Below, in pieces: positions 51,872 through 62,995 of a DNA stretch of 64,000 nucleotides. Origin of the DNA: Coriaria nepalensis (lineage: Eukaryota; Streptophyta; Magnoliopsida; Cucurbitales; Coriariaceae); NCBI GenBank assembly GCA_027186245.1, contig CP114483.1, positions 17,256,220-17,320,219 on the forward strand, given 5' to 3'. The position numbers and the translations under genes are program-made. The notes under the pieces are model-generated. The model had not been told where the DNA came from. It made no database searches and worked only from the letters and a program-made list of their open reading frames with translations. Each line of letters starts with the position of its first letter. The first letter of the stretch is position 1.

Positions 51872-52604
51872 TAATGATTGAAAAGACTGAGTGACATGCT
51901 TTTTAATGGTAAAATAATGCATTGTTGTCTTCAATAGATTAATTGGAAGTTATGTAATAAAATCATGTTTGAAGGGAAAAAATAGAATTCGTTCGACTTA
52001 ATTTAGAATGATTTAACGACTAGAAGAGACTCATTGGCATGACTTTAACGCTAAACAAATGCATTGTTGACCTCAATAGATCAACTGCAAGTTATGCACG
52101 AAAGTCATGTTCAAATGCCGAGTTTCATTCGTAGTGATTTAGAATGATTTTCTGACTAAAAGAGACGCAAAAATATGACTTTAAGGCTAAAAAAATGCAT
52201 AGTTGCCTTCAATAGATCAATTGCAAGTTATGCATGAAAGTCGCGTTTGAAATGCAAAAAGAGATATGGTCTGAAGTGCCTTCAAACAATTTAATGATTG
52301 AAAAGACTGAGTGACATGCTTTTTAATAGTAAAATAATGCATTGTTGTCTTCAATAGATTAATTGCAAGTTATGTAATAAAATCATGTTTGAAGGGAAAA
52401 AATAGAATTCGTTCGACTTAATTTAGAATGATTTAACGACTAGAAGCGACTCATTGGCATGACTTTATGGCTAAACAAATGCATTGTTGACTTCAATAGA
52501 TCAACTGCAAGTTATGCACGAAAGTCATGTTCAAATGCCGAATTTCGTTCAAAGTGATTTAGAATGATTTTCTGACTAAAAGTCCGAAGTGCCTTCAAAC
52601 AATT
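51872..52604 (+). repeat. 733-bp dimer, copy 2
   Basis: Full unit 51872 (attgg, aacgc, gacctc, gagtttc, tctg) plus deleted unit 52292-52604. It is followed head to tail by an almost identical dimer at 52605. The full unit differs from that of the 49986 dimer by attgg instead of attgc. Confidence 0.9.
52292..52604 (+). repeat. Deleted unit, 313 bp, copy 3
   Basis: Same sequence type and junction (52582/52583) as the other deleted units. Confidence 0.93.
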
Positions 52605-53337
52605 TAATGATTGAAAAGACTGAGTGACATGCTTTTTAATGGTAAAATAATGCATTGTTGTCTTCAATAGATTAATTGGAAGTTATGTAATAAAATCATG
52701 TTTGAAGGGAAAAAATAGAATTCGTTCGACTTAATTTAGAATGATTTAACGACTAGAAGAGACTCATTGGCATGACTTTAACGCTAAACAAATGCATTGT
52801 TGACCTCAATAGATCAACTGCAAGTTATGCACGAAAGTCATGTTCAAATGCCGAGTTTCATTCGTAGTGATTTAGAATGATTTTCTGACTAAAAGAGACG
52901 CAAAAATATGACTTTAAGGCTAAAAAAATGCATAGTTGCCTTCAATAGATCAATTGCAAGTTATGCATGAAAGTCGCGTTTGAAATGCAAAAAGAGATAT
53001 GGTCTGAAGTGCCTTCAAACAATTTAATGATTGAAAAGACTGAGTGACATGCTTTTTAATAGTAAAATAATGCATTGTTGTCTTCAATAGATTAATTGCA
53101 AGTTATGTAATAAAATCATGTTTGAAGGGAAAAAATAGAATTCGTTCGACTTAATTTAGAATGATTTAACGACTAGAAGCGACTCATTGGCATGACTTTA
53201 TGGCTAAACAAATGCATTGTTGACTTCAATAGATCAACTGCAAGTTATGCACGAAAGTCATGTTCAAATGCCGAATTTCGTTCAAAGTGATTTAGAATGA
53301 TTTTCTGACTAAAAGTCCGAACTGCCTTCAAACAATT
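52605..53337 (+). repeat. 733-bp dimer, copy 3
   Basis: Tandem copy of 51872-52604. The only change I noticed is in its deleted unit (tccgaactgcc instead of tccgaagtgcc near 53322). Confidence 0.9.
53025..53337 (+). repeat. Deleted unit, 313 bp, copy 4
   Basis: Junction at 53315/53316 as in the other three. A private G-to-C change follows 7 bp later. Confidence 0.92.
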
Positions 53338-53757
53338 TAATGATTGAAAAGACTGAGTGACATGCTTTTTAATGGTAAAATAATGCATTGTTGTCTTCCA
53401 TAGATTAATTGCAAGTTATGTAATAAAATCATGTTTGAAGGGAAAAAATAGAATTCGTTCGACTTAATTTAGAATGATTTAACGACTAGAAGAGACTCAT
53501 TGGCATGACTTTATGGCTAAACAAATGCAATGTTGACTTCAATAGATCAACTGCAAGTTATGCACGAAAGTGATGTTCAAATGCCGAATTTCGTTCGAAG
53601 TTATTTAGAATGATTTTCTGACTAAAAGAGACGTAAAAATATGACTTTAAGGCTAAAAAAATGCATAGTTGCCTTCAATAGATCAATTGCAAGTTATGCA
53701 TGAAAGTCGCGTTTTAAATGCAAAAAGGGATATGGTCGGAAGTGCCTTCAAACAATT
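53338..53757 (+). repeat. Full unit after the deleted-unit cluster
   Basis: A 420-bp unit of the caatgttgac-gtgatg lineage. Private changes are tccatag near 53399, aagttattt near 53600 and ggatatggtcgg near 53730. It closes the region rich in deleted units. Confidence 0.78.
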
Positions 53758-55855
53758 TAATGATCGAAAAGACTGAGTGATATGCTTTTTAATGGTAAAA
53801 TAATGCATTGTTGTCTTCAATAGATTAATTGGAAGTTATGTAATAAAATCATGTTTGAAGGGAAAAAATAGAATTCGTTCGACTTAATTTAGAATGATTT
53901 AACGACTAGAAGAGACTCATTGGCATGACTTTAAGGCTAAACAAATGCATTGTTGACTTCAATAGATCAACTGCAAGTTATGCACGAAAGTCATGTTCAA
54001 ATGCCGAATTTCGTTCAAAGTGATTTAGAATGATTTTCTGACTAAAAGAGACGTAAAAATATGACTTTAAGGCTAAAAAAATGCATAGTTGCCTTCAATA
54101 GATCAATTGCAAGTTATGCATGAAAGTCGCGTTTGAAATGCAAAAAGGGATATGGTCTGAAGTGCCTTCAAACAATTTAATGATTGAAAAGACTGAGTGA
54201 CATGCTTTTTAATAGTAAAATAATGCATTGTTGTCTTCAATAGATTAATTGGAAGTTATGTAATAAAATCATGTTTGAAGGGAAAAAATAGAATTCGTTC
54301 GACTTAATTTAGAATGATTTAACGACTAGAAGAGACTCATTGGCATGACTTTAAGGCTAAACAAATGCATTGTTGACCTCAATAGATCAACTGCAAGTTA
54401 TGCACGAAAGTCATGTTCAAATGCCGAATTTCATTCGTAGTGATTTAGAATGATTTTCTGACTAAAAGAGACGCAAAAATATGACTTTAAGGCTAAAAAA
54501 ATGCATAGTTGCCTTCAATAGATCAATTGCAAGTTATGCATGAAAGTCGCGTTGAAATGCAAAAAGAGATATGGTCTGAAGTGCCTTCAAACAATTTAAT
54601 GATTGAAAAGACTGAGTGACATGCTTTTTAATAGTAAAATAATGCATTGTTGTCTTCAATAGATTAATTGCAAGTTATGTAATAAAATCATGTTTGAAGG
54701 GAAAAAATAGAATTCGTTCGACTTAATTTAGAATGATTTAACGACTAGAAGAGACTGATTGACTTGACTTTAACGCTAAACAAATGCATTGTTGACTTCA
54801 ATAGATCAACTGCAAGTTATGCACGAAAGTCATGTTCATATGCCGAATTTCGTTCGAAGTGATTTAGAATGATTTTCTGACTAAAAGAGACGCAAAAATA
54901 TGACTTTAAGGCTAAAAAAATGTATAGTTGCCTTCAATAGATCAATTGCAAGTTATGCATGAAAGTCGCGTTTGAAATGCAAAAAGAGATATGGTTCGAA
55001 GTGCCTTCAAATAATTTAATGATTGAAAAGACTGAGTGATACGCTTTTTAATGGTAAAATAATGCATTGTTTTCTTCAATAGATTAATTGGAAGTTATGT
55101 AATAAAATCATGTTTGAAGGGAAAAAATAGAATTCGTTCGACTTAATTTAGAATGATTTAACGACTAGAAGAGACTCATTGGCATGACTTTAAGGCTAAA
55201 CAAATGCATTGTTGACTTCAATAGATCAACTGCAAGTTATGCACGAAAGTCATGTTCAAATGCCAAATTTTATTCGTAGTGATTTAGAATGATTTTCTGA
55301 CTAAAAGAGACGCAAAAATATGACTTTAAGGCTAAAAAAATGCATAGTTACCTTCAATAGATCAATTGCAAGTTATGCATGAAAGTCGCGTTTGAAATGC
55401 AAAAAGAGATATGGTCTGAAGTGCCTTCAAACAATTTAATGATTGAAAAGACTGAGTGACATGCTTTTTAATAGTAAAATAATGCATTGTTGTCTTCAAT
55501 AGATTAATTGCAAGTTATGTAATAAAATCATGTTTGAAGGGAAAAAATAGAATTCGGTCGACTTAATTTAGAATGATTTAACGACTAGAGGAGACTCATT
55601 GGCATGACTTTATGGCTAAACAAATGCATTGTTGACTTCAATAGATCAACTGCAAGTTATGCACGAAAGTCATGTTCAAATGCCGAATTTCATTCGTAGT
55701 GATTTAGAATGATTTTCTGACTAAAAGAGACGCAAAAATATGACTTTAAGGCTAAAAAAATGCATAGTTGCCTTCAATAGATCAATTGCAAGTTATGCAT
55801 GAAAGTCGCGTTGAAATGCAAAAAGAGATATGGTCTGAAGTGCCTTCAAACAATT
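53758..55855 (+). repeat. Five-unit tandem duplication, left copy (2098 bp)
   Basis: Units: 53758 (gttcaaag with gtttgaa and ggatatgg), 54178 (attgg, gacctc, one-base loss gcgttgaaatg), 54597 (gttcatatgcc, gtata, ttcg), 55017 (gatacgc, tgttttcttc, gccaaatttt, gttacc) and 55437 (GTCGAC, agagg, attcgtag, same gcgttgaaatg loss). The same order follows at 55856. Only the start of the 53758 unit differs (gatcgaaaag, tgatatg). Confidence 0.86.
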
Positions 55856-57954
55856 TAATGATTGAAAAGACTGAGTGACATGCTTTTTAATAGTAAAATA
55901 ATGCATTGTTGTCTTCAATAGATTAATTGCAAGTTATGTAATAAAATCATGTTTGAAGGGAAAAAATAGAATTCGTTCGACTTAATTTAGAATGATTTAA
56001 CGACTAGAAGAGACTCATTGGCATGACTTTAAGGCTAAACAAATGCATTGTTGACTTCAATAGATCAACTGCAAGTTATGCACGAAAGTCATGTTCAAAT
56101 GCCGAATTTCGTTCAAAGTGATTTAGAATGATTTTCTGACTAAAAGAGACGTAAAAATATGACTTTAAGGCTAAAAAAATGCATAGTTGCCTTCAATAGA
56201 TCAATTGCAAGTTATGCATGAAAGTCGCGTTTGAAATGCAAAAAGGGATATGGTCTGAAGTGCCTTCAAACAATTTAATGATTGAAAAGACTGAGTGACA
56301 TGCTTTTTAATAGTAAAATAATGCATTGTTGTCTTCAATAGATTAATTGGAAGTTATGTAATAAAATCATGTTTGAAGGGAAAAAATAGAATTCGTTCGA
56401 CTTAATTTAGAATGATTTAACGACTAGAAGAGACTCATTGGCATGACTTTAAGGCTAAACAAATGCATTGTTGACCTCAATAGATCAACTGCAAGTTATG
56501 CACGAAAGTCATGTTCAAATGCCGAATTTCATTCGTAGTGATTTAGAATGATTTTCTGACTAAAAGAGACGCAAAAATATGACTTTAAGGCTAAAAAAAT
56601 GCATAGTTGCCTTCAATAGATCAATTGCAAGTTATGCATGAAAGTCGCGTTGAAATGCAAAAAGAGATATGGTCTGAAGTGCCTTCAAACAATTTAATGA
56701 TTGAAAAGACTGAGTGACATGCTTTTTAATAGTAAAATAATGCATTGTTGTCTTCAATAGATTAATTGCAAGTTATGTAATAAAATCATGTTTGAAGGGA
56801 AAAAATAGAATTCGTTCGACTTAATTTAGAATGATTTAACGACTAGAAGAGACTGATTGACTTGACTTTAACGCTAAACAAATGCATTGTTGACTTCAAT
56901 AGATCAACTGCAAGTTATGCACGAAAGTCATGTTCATATGCCGAATTTCGTTCGAAGTGATTTAGAATGATTTTCTGACTAAAAGAGATGCAAAAATATG
57001 ACTTTAAGGCTAAAAAAATGTATAGTTGCCTTCAATAGATCAATTGCAAGTTATGCATGAAAGTCGCGTTTGAAATGCAAAAAGAGATATGGTTCGAAGT
57101 GCCTTCAAATAATTTAATGATTGAAAAGACTGAGTGATACGCTTTTTAATGGTAAAATAATGCATTGTTTTCTTCAATAGATTAATTGGAAGTTATGTAA
57201 TAAAATCATGTTTGAAGGGAAAAAATAGAATTCGTTCGACTTAATTTAGAATGATTTAACGACTAGAAGAGACTCATTGGCATGACTTTAAGGCTAAACA
57301 AATGCATTGTTGACTTCAATAGATCAACTGCAAGTTATGCACGAAAGTCATGTTCAAATGCCAAATTTTATTCGTAGTGATTTAGAATGATTTTCTGACT
57401 AAAAGAGACGCAAAAATATGACTTTAAGGCTAAAAAAATGCATAGTTACCTTCAATAGATCAATTGCAAGTTATGCATGAAAGTCGCGTTTGAAATGCAA
57501 AAAGAGATATGGTCTGAAGTGCCTTCAAACAATTTAATGATTGAAAAGACTGAGTGACATGCTTTTTAATAGTAAAATAATGCATTGTTGTCTTCAATAG
57601 ATTAATTGCAAGTTATGTAATAAAATCATGTTTGAAGGGAAAAAATAGAATTCGGTCGACTTAATTTAGAATGATTTAACGACTAGAGGAGACTCATTGG
57701 CATGACTTTATGGCTAAACAAATGCATTGTTGACTTCAATAGATCAACTGCAAGTTATGCACGAAAGTCATGTTCAAATGCCGAATTTCATTCGTAGTGA
57801 TTTAGAATGATTTTCTGACTAAAAGAGACGCAAAAATATGACTTTAAGGCTAAAAAAATGCATAGTTGCCTTCAATAGATCAATTGCAAGTTATGCATGA
57901 AAGTCGCGTTTGAAATGCAAAAAGAGATATGGTCCGAAGTGCCTTCAAACAATT
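55856..57954 (+). repeat. Five-unit tandem duplication, right copy (2099 bp)
   Basis: Units 55856, 56276, 56695, 57115 and 57535 repeat the markers of 53758-55855. Private differences are gagatgc near 56986 and a normal gcgtttgaaatg with tccg in the last unit. The gcgttgaaatg loss in 54178 is also in 56276, so that loss preceded the duplication. Confidence 0.86.
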
Positions 57955-60894
57955 TAATGATTGAAAAGACTGAGTGACATGCTTTTTAATGGTAAAATAA
58001 TGCATTGTTGTCTTCAATAGATTAATTGCAAGTTATGTAATAAAATCATGTTTGAAGGGAAAAAATAGAATTCGTTCGACTTAATTTAGAATGATTTAAC
58101 GACTAGAAGAGACTCATTGGCATGACTTTAACGCTAAACAAATGCATTGTTGACCTCAATAGATCAACTGCAAGTTATGCACGAAAGTCATGTTCAAATG
58201 CCGAATTTCATTCGTAGTGATTTAGAATGATTTTCTGACTAAAAGAGACGCAAAAATATGACTTTAAGGCTAAAAAAATGCATAGTTGCCTTCAATAGAT
58301 CAATTGCAAGTTATGCATGAAAGTCGCGTTTGAAATGCAAAAAGAGATATGGTCTGAAGTGCCTTCAAACAATTTAATGATTGAAAAGACTGAGTGACAT
58401 GCTTTTTAATAGTAAAATAATGCATTGTTGTCTTCAATAAATTAATTGCAAGTTATGTAATAAAATCATGTTTGAAGGGAAAAAATAGAATTCGTTCGAC
58501 TTAATTTAGAATGATTTAACGACTAGAAGAGACTCATTGGCATGACTTTAAGGCTAAACAAATGCATTGTTGACTTCAATAGATCAACTGCAAGTTATGC
58601 ACGAAAGTCATGTTCAAATGCCGAATTTCGTTCAAAGTGATTTAGAATGATTTTCTGACTAAAAGAGACGTAAAAATATGACTTTAAGGCTAAAAAAATG
58701 CATAGTTGCCTTCAATAGATCAATTGCAAGTTATGCATGAAAGTCGCGTTTTAAATGCAAAAAGAGATATGGTCCGAAGTGCCTTCAAACAATTTAATGA
58801 TTGAAAAGGCTGAGTGACATGCTTTTTAATGGTAAAATAATGCATTGTTGTCTTCAATAGATTAATTGCAAGTTATGTAATAAAATCATGTTTCAAGGGA
58901 AAAAATAGAATTCGTTCGACTTAATTTAGAATGATTTAACGACTAGAAGCGACTGATTGACTTGACTTTAACGCTAAACAAATGCATTGTTGACTTCAAT
59001 AGATCAACTGCAAGTTATGCACGAAAGTCATGTTCAAATGCCGAATTTCATTCGTAGTGATTTAGAATGATTTTCTGACTAAAAGAGACGCAAAAATATG
59101 ACTTTAAGGCTAAAAAAATGCATAGTTGCCTTCAATAGATCAATTGCAAGTTATGCATGAAAGTCGCGTTTGAAATGCAAAAAGGGATATGGTCTGAAGT
59201 GCCTTCAAACAATTTAATGATTGAAAAGACTGAGTGACATGCTTTTTAATAGTAAAATAATGCATTGTTGTCTTCAATAGATTAATTGCAAGTTATGTAA
59301 TAAAATCATGTTTGAAGGGAAAAAATAGAATTCGTTCGACTTAATTTAGAATGATTTAACGACTAGAAGAGACTCATTGGCATGACTTTAAGGCTAAACA
59401 AATGCATTGTTGACCTCAATAGATCAACTGCAAGTTATGCACGAAAGTCATGTTCAAATGCCGAATTTCATTCGTAGTGATTTAGAATGATTTTCTGACT
59501 AAAAGAGACGCAAAAATATGACTTTAAGGCTAAAAAAATGCATAGTTGCCTTCAATAGATCAATTGCAAGTTATGCATGAAAGTCGCGTTTGAAATGCAA
59601 AAAGAGATATGGTCTGAAGTGCCTTCAAACAATTTAATGATTGAAAAGACTGAGTGACATGCTTTTTAATAGTAAAATAATGCATTGTTGTCTTCAATAG
59701 ATTAATTGCAAGTTATGTAATAAAATCATGTTTGAAGGGAAAAAATAGAATTCGTTCGACTTAATTTAGAATGATTTAACGACTAGAAGAGACTGATTGA
59801 CTTGACTTTAACGCTAAACAAATGCATTGTTGACTTCAATAGATCAACTGCAAGTTATGCACGAAAGTCATGTTCATATGCCGAATTTCGTTCGAAGTGA
59901 TTTAGAATGATTTTCTGACTAAAAGAGACGCAAAAATATGACTTTAAGGCTAAAAAAATGTATAGTTGCCTTCAATAGATCAATTGCAAGTTATGCATGA
60001 AAGTCGCGTTTGAAATGCAAAAAGAGATATGGTTCGAAGTGCCTTCAAATAATTTAATGATTGAAAAGACTGAGTGATACGCTTTTTAATGGTAAAATAA
60101 TGCATTGTTTTCTTCAATAGATTAATTGGAAGTTATGTAATAAAATCATGTTTGAAGGGAAAAAATAGAATTCGTTCGACTTAATTTAGAATGATTTAAC
60201 GACTAGAAGAGACTCATTGGCATGACTTTAAGGCTAAACAAATGCATTGTTGACTTCAATAGATCAACTGCAAGTTATGCACGAAAGTCATGTTCAAATG
60301 CCGAATTTCGTTCAAAGTGATTTAGAATGATTTTCTGACTAAAAGAGACGTAAAAATATGACTTTAAGGCTAAAAAAATGCATAGTTGCCTTCAATAGAT
60401 CAATTGCAAGTTATGCATGAAAGTCGCGTTTTAAATGCAAAAAGAGATATGGTCCGAAGTGCCTTCAAACAATTTAATGATTGAAAAGACTGAGTGACAT
60501 GCTTTTTAATAGTAAAATAATGCATTGTTGTCTTCAATAAATTAATTGCAAGTTATGTAATAAAATCATGTTTGAAGGGAAAAAATAGAATTCGTTCGAC
60601 TTAATTTAGAATGATTTAACGACTAGAAGAGACTCATTGGCATGACTTTAACGCTAAACAAATGCATTGTTGACCTCAATAGATCAACTGCAAGTTATGC
60701 ACGAAAGTCATGTTCAAATGCCGAATTTCATTCGTAGTGATTTAGAATGATTTTCTGACTAAAAGAGACGCAAAAATATGACTTTAAGGCTAAAAAAATG
60801 CATAGTTGCCTTCAATAGATCAATTGCAAGTTATGCATGAAAGTCGCGTTTGAAATGCAAAAAGAGATATGGTCCGAAGTGCCTTCAAACAATT
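57955..60894 (+). repeat. Seven-unit mosaic block
   Basis: Units: 57955 (aacgc, gacctc), 58375 (caataaatta in A, gttcaaag), 58795 (private aaaaggctgag; tttcaag, gcgact, ggatatgg), 59215 (gacctc), 59635 (gttcatatgcc, gtata, ttcg), 60055 (gatacgc, tgttttcttc, gttcaaag) and 60475 (caataaatta A joined to an aacgc-gacctc B). The first three types reappear in order at 60895-62155 and again from 62996. The 59635-60055 pair is related to 54597-55017 and 56695-57115. Confidence 0.78.
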
Positions 60895-62995
60895 TAATGA
60901 TTGAAAAGACTGAGTGACATGCTTTTTAATGGTAAAATAATGCATTGTTGTCTTCAATAGATTAATTGCAAGTTATGTAATAAAATCATGTTTGAAGGGA
61001 AAAAATAGAATTCGTTCGACTTAATTTAGAATGATTTAACGACTAGAAGAGACTCATTGGCATGACTTTAACGCTAAACAAATGCATTGTTGACCTCAAT
61101 AGATCAACTGCAAGTTATGCACGAAAGTCATGTTCAAATGCCGAATTTCATTCGTAGTGATTTAGAATGATTTTCTGACTAAAAGAGACGCAAAAATATG
61201 ACTTTAAGGCTAAAAAAATGCATAGTTGCCTTCAATAGATCAATTGCAAGTTATGCATGAAAGTCGCGTTTGAAATGCAAAAAGAGATATGGTCTGAAGT
61301 GCCTTCAAACAATTTAATGATTGAAAAGACTGAGTGACATGCTTTTTAATAGTAAAATAATGCATTGTTGTCTTCAATAAATTAATTGCAAGTTATGTAA
61401 TAAAATCATGTTTGAAGGGAAAAAATAGAATTCGTTCGACTTAATTTAGAATGATTTAACGACTAGAAGAGACTCATTGGCATGACTTTAAGGCTAAACA
61501 AATGCATTGTTGACTTCAATAGATCAACTGCAAGTTATGCACGAAAGTCATGTTCAAATGCCGAATTTCGTTCAAAGTGATTTAGAATGATTTTCTGACT
61601 AAAAGAGACGTAAAAATATGACTTTAAGGCTAAAAAAAATGCATAGTTGCCTTCAATAGATCAATTGCAAGTTATGCATGAAAGTCGCGTTTTAAATGCA
61701 AAAAGAGATATGGTCCGAAGTGCCTTCAAACAATTTAATGATTGAAAAGACTGAGTGACATGCTTTTTAATGGTAAAATAATGCATTGTTGTCTTCAATA
61801 GATTAATTGCAAGTTATGTAATAAAATCATGTTTCAAGGGAAAAAATAGAATTCGTTCGACTTAATTTAGAATGATTTAACGACTAGAAGCGACTGATTG
61901 ACTTGACTTTAACGCTAAACAAATGCATTGTTGACTTCAATAGATCAACTGCAAGTTATGCACGAAAGTCATGTTCAAATGCCGAATTTCATTCGTAGTG
62001 ATTTAGAATGATTTTCTGACTAAAAGAGACGCAAAAATATGACTTTAAGGCTAAAAAAATGCATAGTTGCCTTCAATAGATCAATTGCAAGTTATGCATG
62101 AAAGTCGCGTTTGAAATGCAAAAAGGGATATGGTCTGAAGTGCCTTCAAACAATTTAATGATTGAAAAGACTGAGTGACATGCTTTTTAATGGTAAAATA
62201 ATGCATTGTTGTCTTCAATAGATTAATTGCAAGTTATGTAATAAAATCATGTTTGAAGGGAAAAAATAGAATTCGTTCGACTTAATTTAGAATGATTTAA
62301 CGACTAGAAGCGACTGATTGACTTGACTTTAACGCTAAACAAATGCATTGTTGACTTCAATAGATCAACTGCAAGTTATGCACGAAAGTCATGTTCAAAT
62401 GCCGAATTTCATTCGTAGTGATTTAGAATGATTTTCTGACTAAAAGAGACGCAAAAATATGACTTTAAGGCTAAAAAAATGCATAGTTGCCTTCAATAGA
62501 TCAATTGCAAGTTATGCATGAAAGTCGCGTTTGAAATGCAAAAAGGGATATGGTCTGAAGTGCCTTCAAACAATTTAATGATTGAAAAGACTGAGTGACA
62601 TGCTTTTTAATAGTAAAATAATGCATTGTTGTCTTCAATAGATTAATTGCAAGTTATGTAATAAAATCATGTTTGAAGGGAAAAAATAGAATTCGTTCGA
62701 CTTAATTTAGAATGATTTAACGACTAGAGGAGACTCATTGGCATGACTTTATGGCTAAACAAATGCATTGTTGACTTCAATAGATCAACTGCAAGTTATG
62801 CACGAAAGTCATGTTCAAATGCCGAATTTCGTTCGAAATGATTTAGAATGATTTTCTGACTAAAAGAGACGTAAAAATATGACTTTAAGGCTAAAAAAAT
62901 GCATAGTTGCCTTCAATAGATCAGTTGCAAGTTATGCATGGAAGTCGCGTTTGAAATGCAAAAAGGGATATGGTCTGAAGTGCCTTCAAACAATT
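60895..62995 (+). repeat. Five-unit block, left copy (2101 bp)
   Basis: Units 60895 (aacgc, gacctc), 61315 (caataaatta, run of 8 A near 61632), 61736 (tttcaag, gcgact, ggatatgg), 62156 (nearly the same as 61736 but tttgaag) and 62576. The first two types and the start of the third recur at 62996, 63416 and 63837, so this is one period of about 2101 bp. The 62576 unit has agagg and tatggc without GTCGAC, plus private gaaatgattt, atcagttg and atggaagtcg. Confidence 0.8.
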
